This document shows, one piece after another, positions 25,238-33,633 of a stretch of DNA of 64,000 nt. Numbering within the stretch: the stretch's first letter is position 1; each line of letters opens with the position of its first letter. The notes under the pieces were generated by a model that saw only the letters and a program-made list of their open reading frames with translations, searched no databases and was not told where the DNA came from. The stretch is from Streptomyces liliifuscus (GTDB taxonomy: Bacteria > Actinomycetota > Actinomycetes > Streptomycetales > Streptomycetaceae): NCBI RefSeq assembly GCF_016598615.1, contig NZ_CP066831.1, positions 7,750,001-7,814,000 of the forward strand, read 5' to 3'. Both the position numbers and the translations under genes were made by a program.

Positions 25238-25459
25238 TCGCCCCCGCCGCCCCTACCCATTCCCGTCCCCTGGGGCTCCGCCCCAGACCCCGTCCGTTGC
25301 GATTTCGGGTGCGGGTTCGTTGTGGCTGGTCGCGCAGTTCCCCGCGCCCCTTGAGTACCTCGGCCCTGAGGTATTTCAGCCTCTCCGGCGTTTGAGGAGC
25401 GGGGGTTCGGGGGCTGGCCCCCGAAAAGGGACGGGAATGGGTAGGGGCGGCGGGGGCGA
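25238..25459. repeat. Composite element with 32-bp perfect terminal inverted repeats
   Basis: Left arm 25238-25269 and right arm 25428-25459 are perfect 32-bp inverted repeats (near-perfect when extended to about 42). The ~158-base interior holds a small hairpin (GGGGCTCCGCCCC), dispersed repeat copy 3 and another streptomycete-type repeat segment (CAGCCTCTCCGGCGTTTGAGG). It has no ORF and no target-site duplication. It occupies most of the 344-base gap between lipA and lipB, and ends nine bases before the lipB stop codon. Confidence 0.75.
25324..25352. repeat. Dispersed intergenic repeat, copy 3
   Basis: Single forward arm GCGCAGTTCCCCGCGCCCCT inside the composite element. Here the arm points against the minus-strand lipA/lipB genes, unlike most copies. 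Confidence 0.8.
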
Positions 25460-25468
25460 AAAAAGCCC

Positions 25469-26266
25469 CTACACCACCGCCCGCTCCACCTCCCGCGGCC
25501 TCAGCTCCGCGTTCGCGAGGACGTCTCGCAGATGGCGCTCGGCCACCGGCAGGACCTCCGCGATGGTGACGTCGCGGCCCAACTCGTGGGCCAGCGACGT
25601 GACCCCCGCGTCACGGATGCCGCAGGGGATGATCTTGTCGAAGCTGGACGTGTCGGGGTTCACGTTCAGCGCGAAGCCATGCATCGTGACGCCCTTGGCG
25701 ACCCGGATGCCCATGGCGCAGATCTTCCGGTCCTCGCGCCGCTGCCCCGCGTTGGACGGCGCGTACTCGGGCCCGTCGAGCCGGGGATCGAACTCCTCGT
25801 CCGCGAGCCGGGGGTCGAAGTCGAGGGAGAGCCCGCCGAGAGAGGGCCGCTCGGCCACCGGGTCGCCGAGGACCCAGACACCGGCCCGCCCCTCCACCCG
25901 GCTCGTCTCGACACCGAACTCCGCGCAGACCCGGATCATCGCGTCCTCGAGGCGGCGCAGGTGGGCGACGACGTCGACCGGACGGGGAAGCTTCTGGATC
26001 GGGTAGCCGACCAGCTGCCCCGGCCCGTGCCAGGTGATCTTGCCGCCGCGGTCCACGTCGACGACGGGCGTGCCGTCGAGGGGCCGCTCACTGTCCGCCG
26101 TGCGCCGCCCCGCCGTGTAGACCGGCGGGTGCTCAAGGAGCAGACAGGTGTCGGGGATCTCGTCCTGGAAGCGGGCCGTGTGCACACGGCGCTGCTCGTC
26201 CCAGGCCTCCTGGTACTCGACGGCGTCCGCACCGAAACCCATGCGGACGAACCGCAACTCACTCAC
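25469..26266 (-). CDS. lipB: Octanoyltransferase (lipoyl protein ligase)
   Basis: 265 residues. Transfers octanoyl from ACP to lipoyl-domain lysines. Motifs: HPPVYTAGRR, GGKITWHGPGQLVGYP (substrate pocket), KICAMGIRV (catalytic Lys), and IIPCGIRDAGVTSL (catalytic Cys). A ~30-residue acidic insert (LDFDPRLADEEFDPRLDG) before the catalytic Lys is seen in streptomycete relatives. GTG start with GGGAGGCGC upstream. Downstream of it lies the composite repeat, and lipA follows. Confidence 0.97.
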   Translation of the reverse strand: MSELRFVRMGFGADAVEYQEAWDEQRRVHTARFQDEIPDTCLLLEHPPVYTAGRRTADSERPLDGTPVVDVDRGGKITWHGPGQLVGYPIQKLPRPVDVVAHLRRLEDAMIRVCAEFGVETSRVEGRAGVWVLGDPVAERPSLGGLSLDFDPRLADEEFDPRLDGPEYAPSNAGQRREDRKICAMGIRVAKGVTMHGFALNVNPDTSSFDKIIPCGIRDAGVTSLAHELGRDVTIAEVLPVAERHLRDVLANAELRPREVERAVV

Positions 26267-26525
26267 GGCAAGCGCCTCCCTGCAAGAGTCGTAAGGCTCA
26301 TAACAGCCTCACGCCACTGTACGTCCGGTCGAACCTCGTCAGCTCTGGGGGCAATCCTCACACGATCGGATGAATGCGCGTCGAAGTGTGCGATCGGGTG
26401 CTTACGGACCGCTACATTCGCGCCGTTCACGAGGCTTTCAAGGGCTGCTCAAGGCATGGCGGCCGACCTCGCCCGGGCCTGTTCCCGCAGGCCCCCAGCC
26501 CGGAAGGCAGGAGTTCGCACCGCAG
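26267..26525. other. Divergent upstream region of lipB and the NsdA-type gene
   Basis: 259 bases with divergent transcription. Two GATCGG-bearing segments about 30 bases apart (CACGATCGG and TGCGATCGG) and a TACATT hexamer at the start of an AT-richer stretch suggest a promoter for the plus-strand regulator. No gene seen. Confidence 0.45.
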
Positions 26526-27965
26526 ATGACGGAACGACCCGCGCAGCGCACCCCCAACCGTCAGCTCGCCGCACTAATCGCAGAAGCGGGGTTCTCCAAC
26601 GCGGGGCTAGCCCGCCGAGTGGACCAGCTCGGCCTCGAACACGGGCTCGATCTCAGATACGACAAGACATCCGTGACCCGCTGGCTGCGCGGGCAGCAGC
26701 CAAGAGGCACCACACCCGCGCTGATCGCCGAGGTCTTCACCCGCCGCCTCGGCCGCCGTCTCACCGCCCAGGACCTCGGCCTGGACGCGTGCGCCCCGGT
26801 GTACGCCGGGCTCGAATTCGCGGCCACCCCCGAGGAGGCCGTCGACATCGTCGGCGGACTGTGGCGCAAGGACTCCGGAAGCCACGCGGAGCTCCGCAAG
26901 ATCGCGTTCACCCCGGCGGGGCTCGTCGTGCCCAGCCGGGACTGGCTGATCGGCCGGGCCGACGACCGGGTGGGCCGCGGCGACCCCGGTGCCGTACGGA
27001 TCCCCGTACAGGGCCGCCCGGCCGTGCCCAGGCAGCGCGCGCAGACCGAGCGCGGCCCCGGGCAGCGGGTGACCGCGGGCGACATCGCGGCGCTGCGCTC
27101 GGTCGGGGAACTGTTCCGCACGCTCGACAACGCGTACGGCGGAGGGCACGCCCGGCAGGCCCTCGTGCGGTACCTGGAGCACGAGCTGGAGCCGATGCTG
27201 CGCGGCACCTACGGGGAGCAGACGGGGCGCCGCCTGTTCGCCGCCGCGTCCGATCTGACCCGGCTGGCGGGCTGGACCTCGTACGACATCGCCGCGCACG
27301 GACTGGCCCAGCGGTACTTCGTCCAGGCGCTGCGGCTGTCGCAGGCGGCGGGGGACCGGGCGTACGGGTCGTACGTGCTCGTGACGATGAGTCGACAAGC
27401 CGTCTATCTGGGGCACGGCCGGGAGGCGGTGCAGCTGGCCCGGGTCGCCCAGCAGGGTGTGGGCTCGTCGGCCCCGCCCGTCGTCCAGGCGCTGCTGTAC
27501 GCGGTCGAGGCGCGGGGGCACGGTGTGCTCGGCGAGGTGCGGGCGGCCACGGCCTCGCTGGTACGGGCCGAGCGGGCCCTGGAGACCGCCCGGCCCGGCG
27601 ACGAAGTGCCGTACTGGGCGCGGTTCTTCGACGAGGCGCAGCTCGCGGACGAGTTCGGGCACTGCCACCGTGATCTCCAGCAGTACCGGGCGGCCGCTCA
27701 GCACGCCGAGCGGTCCCTGCAGTTGAGGGCGCCCGGGTATGCGCGCAGCCGACTCTTCTGCCGGGTCGTCCTCGCCTCGGCGCGGCTCGGGCTCGGTGAA
27801 CTGGACCAGGCGTGCCAGCTGGGGGCCGAGGCGGCGACGCAGGCGTCGGAGATGCGGTCGGTGCGGGCGGTGGAGTATGTGCGGGACTTCGAACGCCGGT
27901 TGGAGCCGTACAAGGACGCTGCGCCGGTCAGGGGGTACCGCGACAAGGTCGCGGCCCTCGGCTGA
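26526..27965 (+). CDS. NsdA/NsdB-type TPR transcriptional regulator
   Basis: 479 residues. N-terminal helix-turn-helix segment (QLAALIAEAGFSNAGLARRV, then KTSVTRWLRGQQPRG), then a long helical region with TPR-like repeats (AAHGLAQRYFVQALRLSQAAGD, LGHGREAVQLARVAQQG). This domain order is that of streptomycete NsdA-family regulators, some of which repress antibiotic production and sporulation. ATG 26526 has AGGAG about 13 bases upstream, a long but usable spacing. Its targets are not shown here. Confidence 0.75.
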   Translation: MTERPAQRTPNRQLAALIAEAGFSNAGLARRVDQLGLEHGLDLRYDKTSVTRWLRGQQPRGTTPALIAEVFTRRLGRRLTAQDLGLDACAPVYAGLEFAATPEEAVDIVGGLWRKDSGSHAELRKIAFTPAGLVVPSRDWLIGRADDRVGRGDPGAVRIPVQGRPAVPRQRAQTERGPGQRVTAGDIAALRSVGELFRTLDNAYGGGHARQALVRYLEHELEPMLRGTYGEQTGRRLFAAASDLTRLAGWTSYDIAAHGLAQRYFVQALRLSQAAGDRAYGSYVLVTMSRQAVYLGHGREAVQLARVAQQGVGSSAPPVVQALLYAVEARGHGVLGEVRAATASLVRAERALETARPGDEVPYWARFFDEAQLADEFGHCHRDLQQYRAAAQHAERSLQLRAPGYARSRLFCRVVLASARLGLGELDQACQLGAEAATQASEMRSVRAVEYVRDFERRLEPYKDAAPVRGYRDKVAALG

Positions 27966-28021
27966 CGGTTGCTCCGCGGGCAGGGCGGCGAGGGTGGTGT
28001 CGAGGCTGCGGGCCGGTGGGG

Positions 28022-28065
28022 GGCCGGTCGCGCAGTTCCCCGCGCCCCCGTCAGGGGCGCGGGGA
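28022..28065. repeat. Dispersed intergenic repeat, copy 4
   Basis: CGCGCAGTTCCCCGCGCCCC, then a reverse arm AGGGGCGCGGGG, forming a short hairpin in the convergent gap (27966-28125) between the NsdA-type gene and the FAD gene. Confidence 0.8.
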
Positions 28066-28125
28066 TGTGGATGGGGAGGAGGTCCTGCCCCGCGGCGGGA
28101 CCTCCACCCCTTGGCTCTCGTACGC

Positions 28126-29496
28126 CTACGCGGCGGTCGAGGCCGTTAACGGGGTCGCCGTGGGGGCCGAGTTGACGCCGAGGTCCGTGAGGAGGGCCCT
28201 CGCGGCCCGGTGGCCCGAGTGCAAGGCGCCCTGGACCGTGCTGGTGTCGCGGTGGTCGCCGCAGACGTACAGGCCGGCAAGGAGGCGGACCGGGCGCCGG
28301 AGGTCGTGCGGGGGCGGCATCGCGGGGACCGCGTCGGGGGTGTGGTGGACCGCGAGCAGCTCCCAGCGGTGCGTGGCGGTGCCGTAGAGGGCGGCCAGCT
28401 GGGCGCGTACGGCCCGGTCCGTGTCCGCGGGCGGTGCGCCGAGGATCGTGGACGAGATCAGCGCGCGGCCCACGGGGGCACGGGTCGGGTCGACCTGGCT
28501 GATGACCGCGGTGTGGGCCACCGGGCCCCGGCGGTCCGCGTCCAGGAGCAGCGCGGGCTCCGCCAGGGGCACCTCGTCGGCCGTGTGGTGCACCACGGTG
28601 ACCTGGTGGAACGGCGGCACCCGCAGACCCGGCAGCAGCTCGGCGGCGGCGTGGGCGTCGGTCGCCACCAGGATGGCCCGGCAACGGAGTTCGCCGTGGT
28701 CCGCCGTCGTCACGGAGGTGGTGGACACGGAGGTGACCCGCACCCCGGTGCGGACCGTCCCGGGCGGCAGGGCCGACGCCAGCAACTCGGGCAGCGTGTC
28801 TGCGCCGCCCTCCGGGACGCACAGCCGGCCCGAGGCGAAGGCGCGCAGCGCGAGGTCCGCGCACCGGCTGGACGTCGTCAGATCCGGGTCGCAGAGCAGC
28901 GCGGCAAGCAGCGGGCGCAGAAAACCCTCGACCGTACGGGCCGGCATGCCGCGGGCCGCGAGCGCGCGCCCCGCGGGCCGCTCGGGCCGGGCAAGCAGCC
29001 GTTCCACGGGGACGGTCGCGATCCGTCCCAGAGCCGCGGCGAGCCGGGCCTGGTCGAGGGCTCCGCCGAGCGGCGGGAAGGCCCGCGACACGGGCGGCAC
29101 GGCGGCCGCCGGTATCTGCCTGACCCTGCGAGGGGGGCTCACCAGGGCGCGCGCCGCGTCGAGTGCGCCCCGTGCGCCCCCGGCGCCTGCGGGCTCGCCG
29201 GCCCGGTGGACGCGGCCGTCGGCGTGAACGAGCACGCCGGGGGCGAACGGCCGCAGGGCGAGCCTGTCGAGGCCCGGGGTGAGCCGTAGCTCGGGATAGG
29301 ACGTGGAGAGGAGCTGGCCGATGCGGTCGAGACGGAAGCCGTCGACCTTCTCGGTCGTCATACGGCCACCCACGTAAGGGGCGGCCTCCAGGACCACGGT
29401 CGTTACACCTGCGCTGTTCAGCCGATGGGCGGCCGCGAGTCCGGCGACTCCGGCTCCCACGATGACGACGTCCGCCTGATACGCGGGCTCAAGCAC
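28126..29496 (-). CDS. FAD-dependent amine-oxidase-like flavoprotein
   Basis: 456 residues. N-terminal Rossmann GxGxxG in VVIVGAGVAGLAAAHRL, the FAD motif VVLEAAPYVGGRMTT, and a C-terminal GLYVCGDHRDTSTVQGALHSGHRAAR FAD loop. The pattern is that of amine oxidase/protoporphyrinogen-oxidase-like NAD(P)-binding flavoproteins; the substrate is not identifiable. GTG 29496 with GGGGAGGGGCAC upstream gives the natural N-terminus VLEPAYQADVV. It converges with the NsdA-type gene through a repeat copy. Confidence 0.8.
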   Translation of the reverse strand: MLEPAYQADVVIVGAGVAGLAAAHRLNSAGVTTVVLEAAPYVGGRMTTEKVDGFRLDRIGQLLSTSYPELRLTPGLDRLALRPFAPGVLVHADGRVHRAGEPAGAGGARGALDAARALVSPPRRVRQIPAAAVPPVSRAFPPLGGALDQARLAAALGRIATVPVERLLARPERPAGRALAARGMPARTVEGFLRPLLAALLCDPDLTTSSRCADLALRAFASGRLCVPEGGADTLPELLASALPPGTVRTGVRVTSVSTTSVTTADHGELRCRAILVATDAHAAAELLPGLRVPPFHQVTVVHHTADEVPLAEPALLLDADRRGPVAHTAVISQVDPTRAPVGRALISSTILGAPPADTDRAVRAQLAALYGTATHRWELLAVHHTPDAVPAMPPPHDLRRPVRLLAGLYVCGDHRDTSTVQGALHSGHRAARALLTDLGVNSAPTATPLTASTAA

Positions 29497-29669
29497 GTGC
29501 CCCTCCCCGAGGTCGCGTGACTGCTGGGGACGTGATGCCCCCAACGGGCTCCAGGAATACCCGAGTTCGGCACGAGAGTAGGGCCGCCGCCGGTCAGTGG
29601 AACTCGCGCATGAACAGGGCACGGTCGCACACGGGTCGCATGGTTCGGCCCTGCCGGCCGGGGACTATG

Positions 29670-29722
29670 CCCGCGCCCCGTGCCCCGTAAGGGGCGCGGG
29701 GAACTGCGCGCCCAGCCCCCAC
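29670..29722. repeat. Dispersed intergenic repeat, copy 5
   Basis: CCCGCGCCCC (29670-29679) and GGGGCGCGGG (29691-29700) make a hairpin, then the arm AACTGCGC follows. On the minus strand it lies just after the TIGR01777-type stop. Confidence 0.8.
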
Positions 29723-29758
29723 CGACCCGCAGCCAAGTGACCGCAGCCCGGCGGAGCG

Positions 29759-30655
29759 CTACCGCACCGCCCGGATGGCTTCCTCGATCCCCGGAAACGC
29801 GAAAGTGAACCCCGACTCCAACAGCCGCGCAGGAACGACCCGTTGGCTCCCCAGAACCTCCTGCGCCATCTCCCCGAGCACAACCTTCAGCACAGGCGCG
29901 GGCACCGCGAAGACCGCGGGCCGACGCAGCACGCGCCCCATCGCGGCCGTGATCTCCCGGTTGGTGAGCGGCTCAGGAGCCGTCAGGTTGAACGGGCCGG
30001 ACAGCGACTCGGAGTCGATCAGAAACCGCAGCGCGGCCACGTGGTCGTGCAGCGCGATGTAGCTCCAGTACTGCCGCCCGTCGCCCATCCGCCCGCCGAG
30101 CCCCGCCTTGAAGAGCGGGAAGAGCCGCCCCCAGGCGCCGCCCTTCGCGGCCACCACCAGGCCGGTGCGCGCGAAGACGGTCCGTACGCCCGCCTCCTCC
30201 GCGGGGGCCGCCGCCTCCTCCCACTCCACGCACAGCGAGGGCAGGAACCCGATCGCGGGAGGCGCGCTCTCGTCCACGGCCCGCTCGCCGGTGTCTCCGT
30301 AGATGCCCATCGCGCTGCCGTTCAGGAAGACCTGTGGCGGCCGGTCGAGGGAGGCGACGGCCTCCGCCAGCGCGGCCGTGCCGAGCAGCCGGCTGTCCCG
30401 GATCTTCCGCTTGTACGCGTCGGTCCACCGGCGGTCACCGATGCCGGCGCCCGCGAGGTTCACCACCGCGTCGCAGCCGACGAGCCCCGCCGCGTCGACG
30501 TACTGCCGTTCGGGGTCCCACTCGACCTCGTCCTTCGCCCGGGGCGTACGGCGCACCAGCCGCACCACCTCGTGCCCGTCGGCGGCCAGCGAGCGCACCA
30601 GGGCGCTGCCGATGAGGCCGGACGCGCCGGCCACGGCGATTCGGGAAGTCTCCAT
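29759..30655 (-). CDS. TIGR01777-family epimerase-like SDR protein
   Basis: 298 residues from ATG 30655. N-terminal GASGLIGSAL, NLAGAGIGDRRW and the SAMGIYGDTGERAVDE segment characteristic of TIGR01777 (YfcH/SDR39U1) proteins. They bind NADP(H) but have no firmly assigned substrate. The ATG is chosen because the residues before it (MRMDGSGM...) do not match the family and have no Shine-Dalgarno. The GNAT acetyltransferase gene starts 94 bases away on the other strand. Confidence 0.85.
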   Translation of the reverse strand: METSRIAVAGASGLIGSALVRSLAADGHEVVRLVRRTPRAKDEVEWDPERQYVDAAGLVGCDAVVNLAGAGIGDRRWTDAYKRKIRDSRLLGTAALAEAVASLDRPPQVFLNGSAMGIYGDTGERAVDESAPPAIGFLPSLCVEWEEAAAPAEEAGVRTVFARTGLVVAAKGGAWGRLFPLFKAGLGGRMGDGRQYWSYIALHDHVAALRFLIDSESLSGPFNLTAPEPLTNREITAAMGRVLRRPAVFAVPAPVLKVVLGEMAQEVLGSQRVVPARLLESGFTFAFPGIEEAIRAVR

Positions 30656-30749
30656 GGCCCCCATCCTCCGCCAACCACCCCCGGAGCAGTACGCCGAGGG
30701 TGTCCGGCACACCGGACGGCGTCGCGGGCGCCGGTCGTAAGGTGTCGCC

Positions 30750-31238
30750 ATGCCCGAGCCGTCCATACGCACCGCCCGGCCCGACGACGAAGAGGCGCTG
30801 GGCCGTCTCGACCGCGCGATCTGGTCCCATCAGCACGCCGTCAGACCCCAGGAGCAGCCGCCGTACGACCCGTTCTTCAACGAGCGCTTCGGCCCCCGCG
30901 ACCACCTGGTGGCGGAGCTGGAGGGGCGCGTCATCGGCTATGTGCGGCTCGGCTTCCCCACCCCGCTCGTCTCGAACGCGCACGTACGGCAGATCCAGGG
31001 CCTCGCCGTCGCCGAAGAGGCACGCGGTCACGGCGTGGGCCGGGCCCTGATCCGCGCGGTCGTCGCCGAGTCCCGCCGCCAGGGCGCCCTGCGGATCACC
31101 CTGCGAGTCCTCGGCCACAACACCCCGGCCCGCAAGCTGTACGAGTCGGAGGGCTTCGTCGTCGAGGGGGTCCAGCCCGGGGAGTTCTATCTGGACGGGG
31201 AGTACGTGGACGACGTACTCATGGGCCGCGGCCTCTGA
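30750..31238 (+). CDS. GNAT-family N-acetyltransferase
   Basis: 162 residues. The acetyl-CoA loop QIQGLAVAEEARGHGVGRALI carries the GNAT A motif (R-x-x-G-x-G). The C-terminal half contains LGHNTPARKLYESEGFV, where Tyr is the usual proton donor. The substrate is not predictable from sequence. It is divergent from the TIGR01777-type gene across 94 bases. Confidence 0.85.
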   Translation: MPEPSIRTARPDDEEALGRLDRAIWSHQHAVRPQEQPPYDPFFNERFGPRDHLVAELEGRVIGYVRLGFPTPLVSNAHVRQIQGLAVAEEARGHGVGRALIRAVVAESRRQGALRITLRVLGHNTPARKLYESEGFVVEGVQPGEFYLDGEYVDDVLMGRGL

Positions 31239-31325
31239 CCCCGAACGGACCGCGGTCTCCGGGTGGTCTCCCGGCGATCCCGAGCCCCGGCCGGTCCGTG
31301 TCCTGCCCCCCGGCCGGTCCGCGGA

Positions 31326-32021
31326 TCAGACGTTCCGCGGCTCCGCCAACAACCGCATCCCGCCCGTCAGTTCCCGCAGGCAGCGCACCGCGAGTTCCGC
31401 GGGGGAGCCAGGGCCCTCGACGTCCGCGTCCGACTCGGCCCAGGTCTCCAGGGCGACCCGGATCGCGTCCGTGGCGGCCGCGGCGGCGAGGCGGATCTCC
31501 AGCGGGTCGGCGTCGTCGCCCGCCAGCCGGGCCACCAGGGGGATGAGCTTGTCCTCGGACTCCTGGTTCACGCGGTACCAGACCGCGCGCAGCGCCGGGT
31601 CCTCGGCGGACGCCCGCAGCAGGCCCCGCGTCCAGCGCAGCCCCTCCGCCTTGGCCTCGTGGGGGACGGTCAGCGACGCGGTGACGGCCGTTTCCAGCGC
31701 CCGGGGGAGCGGGGTGCCCGGCTCGGCCGCCGCCAGCCGCTCGCGCCAGTGGTCGCCGCCGATGGCGAGGAGGGGGCCGACGGCGTCCTGCTTGTTGCGG
31801 AAGTAGCGGTAGAAGGTCCGCAGCGCCACACCGGCGCGTACGGCGATCTCCTCGGCCGTGGTGCCGTCGGGGCCGCGCTCGGTGAAGAGCTCGGCGGCGG
31901 CGCGGGCGATGTCGAACTGGGTTGCCGCCTTGCGGCGCTCGGTCAGCGACGGGGTCCTGGTCGCTGCGGACGACTTGGTGCTCACGCGGGGAAGCGTACG
32001 CCCGGAGGAAGGCAGGGGCAT
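31326..32021 (-). CDS. TetR/AcrR family transcriptional regulator
   Basis: 231 residues if ATG 32021 is used; a GTG at 31985 (residue 13) is also possible and starts the family-like SLTERRKAATQ region sooner. The helix-turn-helix is GTTAEEIAVRAGVALRTFYRYFRNK. AGGCGA lies upstream of the ATG. An inverted repeat abuts this ATG and could be its own operator. The next gene towards the 5' side is the MarP-like protease gene (ends 32260), transcribed the same way across a gap containing an 18-bp tandem repeat. Confidence 0.75.
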   Translation of the reverse strand: MPLPSSGRTLPRVSTKSSAATRTPSLTERRKAATQFDIARAAAELFTERGPDGTTAEEIAVRAGVALRTFYRYFRNKQDAVGPLLAIGGDHWRERLAAAEPGTPLPRALETAVTASLTVPHEAKAEGLRWTRGLLRASAEDPALRAVWYRVNQESEDKLIPLVARLAGDDADPLEIRLAAAAATDAIRVALETWAESDADVEGPGSPAELAVRCLRELTGGMRLLAEPRNV

Positions 32022-32042
32022 GTTTCGCCTGGGTGGCAAAAC
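32022..32042. promoter_or_regulatory. Imperfect palindrome at the TetR-type start
   Basis: GTTTCGCC-TGGGT-GGCAAAAC (7 of 8 arm positions complementary), immediately upstream of ATG 32021. Size and position fit a self-regulated TetR operator. Confidence 0.5.
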
Positions 32043-32072
32043 GTGCCAACTGGCTGGTCGTCCACCTGCGCC

Positions 32073-32154
32073 CGACGCCGCGCTGCCGCCCGATGCCGCG
32101 CTGCCGCCCGATGCCGCGCTGCCGCCCGATGCCGCGCTGCCGCGCGACGCCGCG
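32073..32154. repeat. 18-bp tandem repeat
   Basis: Four near-identical units of CGATGCCGCGCTGCCGCC (32073-32144) plus a partial unit, between the TetR-type and MarP-type genes. It has no spacers like those of CRISPR. A long ORF runs through it on the plus strand, but its codon pattern is that of an opposite-strand shadow. Confidence 0.85.
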
Positions 32155-32259
32155 CCGACTGCCCGATGCCGCGTCAAGCCGCCCCGGGCCGCCCCTGGGC
32201 CGCGTCGAGCCGCCCTGTCCGCGTCGGCCCTTCCTGGCCCCCGTCGGGCGGCCCGGGCC

Positions 32260-33444
32260 TCAGGAGGTGACGAGGTCGCCCGTGTCCACCGCGGCCTCCG
32301 CCTTCGCCGCGCGCTGGGCGTCGCCCGCGACCTCGTCGGCGGTCAGTACGTAACCCGTCTCGTCGTCGCTCGTGGAGCGGGCGAAGACGACGCCGTAGAC
32401 CTTGCCGGTGGTGGTCAGCAGGGGGCCGCCGGAGTTGCCGGGCCGGACCGTGGAGCGGATCGAGTAGATCTCGCGGGTGACCGGATCGGAGCCGTAGATG
32501 TTCTGGCCCCTGGCGTTGATCTTGTTGGCGACGGTGGCCGCCTGGAGGTCGAGGCCGCCGTCCTGCGGGTAGCCCGCGACCACGGCCGCGTCACCACGGG
32601 TCGCGCTGGTGTCGAAGGCCAGGACGGGCGCCTCCAGGCCCGGGACGTCGAGCACGGCCACGTCCTTCTGCGGGTCGAAGAGGACGACCCTCGCCTCGTA
32701 CGCCTTGCCCGTGCCGCCCACGCGGACGGTCGGGTCGTCGATGCCCGCCACCACGTGCGCGTTGGTCATCACGCGCTCCCGCGCGTACACGAAACCGCTG
32801 CCCTCACGGCCCTGGGTGCCCACCGCGCCCTCGACCTTCACGGTGGAGCGCTGGGCGGCCCGGGTGGCGGCCGCGGTGACGCTGTCCCCCGAGGGCTTGG
32901 CGACGCTGGCCGCCGGCTCGTTCTCGAAGGGGTTGAAGACCTGCGGGAAACCCGCCTCCGTGAGCGCCGAGGTGGCGCGGGAGAACCAGGTCGGGGTGGT
33001 CTCCGGCATCGCGTCCTGCACCGCGCCGAGCAGCGCGGAGTCGCGGATCGACGAGGTGACCACGGGTGAGGCCGACGCGCCGAGGACGCTCGCGGCGACC
33101 CATGCCACCAGCAGCACGGCGACCGAGTTGGCCGCGGCGCCGCCCACTCCGTCGACCGCGCGCAAGGGGCCGCTGTCCAGTTCGCGCCGGAGCTTCAGGG
33201 CCAGCCGGCCCGCCAGCTCGTGGCCCGCGGCGGCGGGCACCAGCACCGTGAGCACCGCGGTGACCGTGGCCGCCGTGGTCCCCGCCTCCACCAGGTCCAT
33301 CATCCAGGGAAGCACCCACACGCCGATCACGGCACCGCCCACGAAGCCGGCCAGGGACACACAGCCCGCGACGAGCCCGCGCCGGTAGCCGGACGCCGCA
33401 TAACCGAGGATCACCAGCAACAGCAGGATGTCGAGCAGGTCCAC
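32260..33444 (-). CDS. MarP-like membrane serine protease
   Basis: 394 residues. Four N-terminal hydrophobic segments (LLDILLLLVILGYAASG, LAGFVGGAVIGVWVLPW and onward), CvpA/DUF-like, followed by a trypsin-like protease domain with His in MTNAHVVAG, Asp in KDVAVLDV and Ser in GNSGGPLL. This matches mycobacterial MarP, a periplasmic protease needed for acid and oxidative stress tolerance. It probably cleaves an envelope protein such as a peptidoglycan hydrolase. It is divergent from the PGRP amidase gene 189 bases away. Confidence 0.9.
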   Translation of the reverse strand: MDLLDILLLLVILGYAASGYRRGLVAGCVSLAGFVGGAVIGVWVLPWMMDLVEAGTTAATVTAVLTVLVPAAAGHELAGRLALKLRRELDSGPLRAVDGVGGAAANSVAVLLVAWVAASVLGASASPVVTSSIRDSALLGAVQDAMPETTPTWFSRATSALTEAGFPQVFNPFENEPAASVAKPSGDSVTAAATRAAQRSTVKVEGAVGTQGREGSGFVYARERVMTNAHVVAGIDDPTVRVGGTGKAYEARVVLFDPQKDVAVLDVPGLEAPVLAFDTSATRGDAAVVAGYPQDGGLDLQAATVANKINARGQNIYGSDPVTREIYSIRSTVRPGNSGGPLLTTTGKVYGVVFARSTSDDETGYVLTADEVAGDAQRAAKAEAAVDTGDLVTS

Positions 33445-33633
33445 GGAGCTCCCTTTCTCTTGGGTCTCCTAGTACGTGCCGGGAGGGCCCGGTGATCAGG
33501 TACGCGCGCGTGGAAACCGGCCATCCGGCACGCGTGCGTGGACCTGTAGAAACGTCTCGGACCGGGACGTTGGTTCCACCGGGTGGCACAGCACACATCG
33601 CGGACGGCCCGACTGTCCCGGAGAGTGGATCCC

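Noticed and set aside
25238..25459. Insertion sequence or transposon
   Set aside because: It has terminal inverted repeats but no transposase gene or target duplication in view, so it is recorded as a repeat, not a mobile element.
32073..32154. CRISPR-like array
   Set aside because: 18-bp units adjoin directly without unique spacers, so it is a simple tandem repeat. No cas genes are present in the window.
31858..33069. 403-residue plus-strand ORF across the 18-bp repeats
   Set aside because: Opposite strand to the TetR-type and MarP genes, whose protein motifs are clear. Its PDAALP repeats only reflect the tandem DNA repeat.
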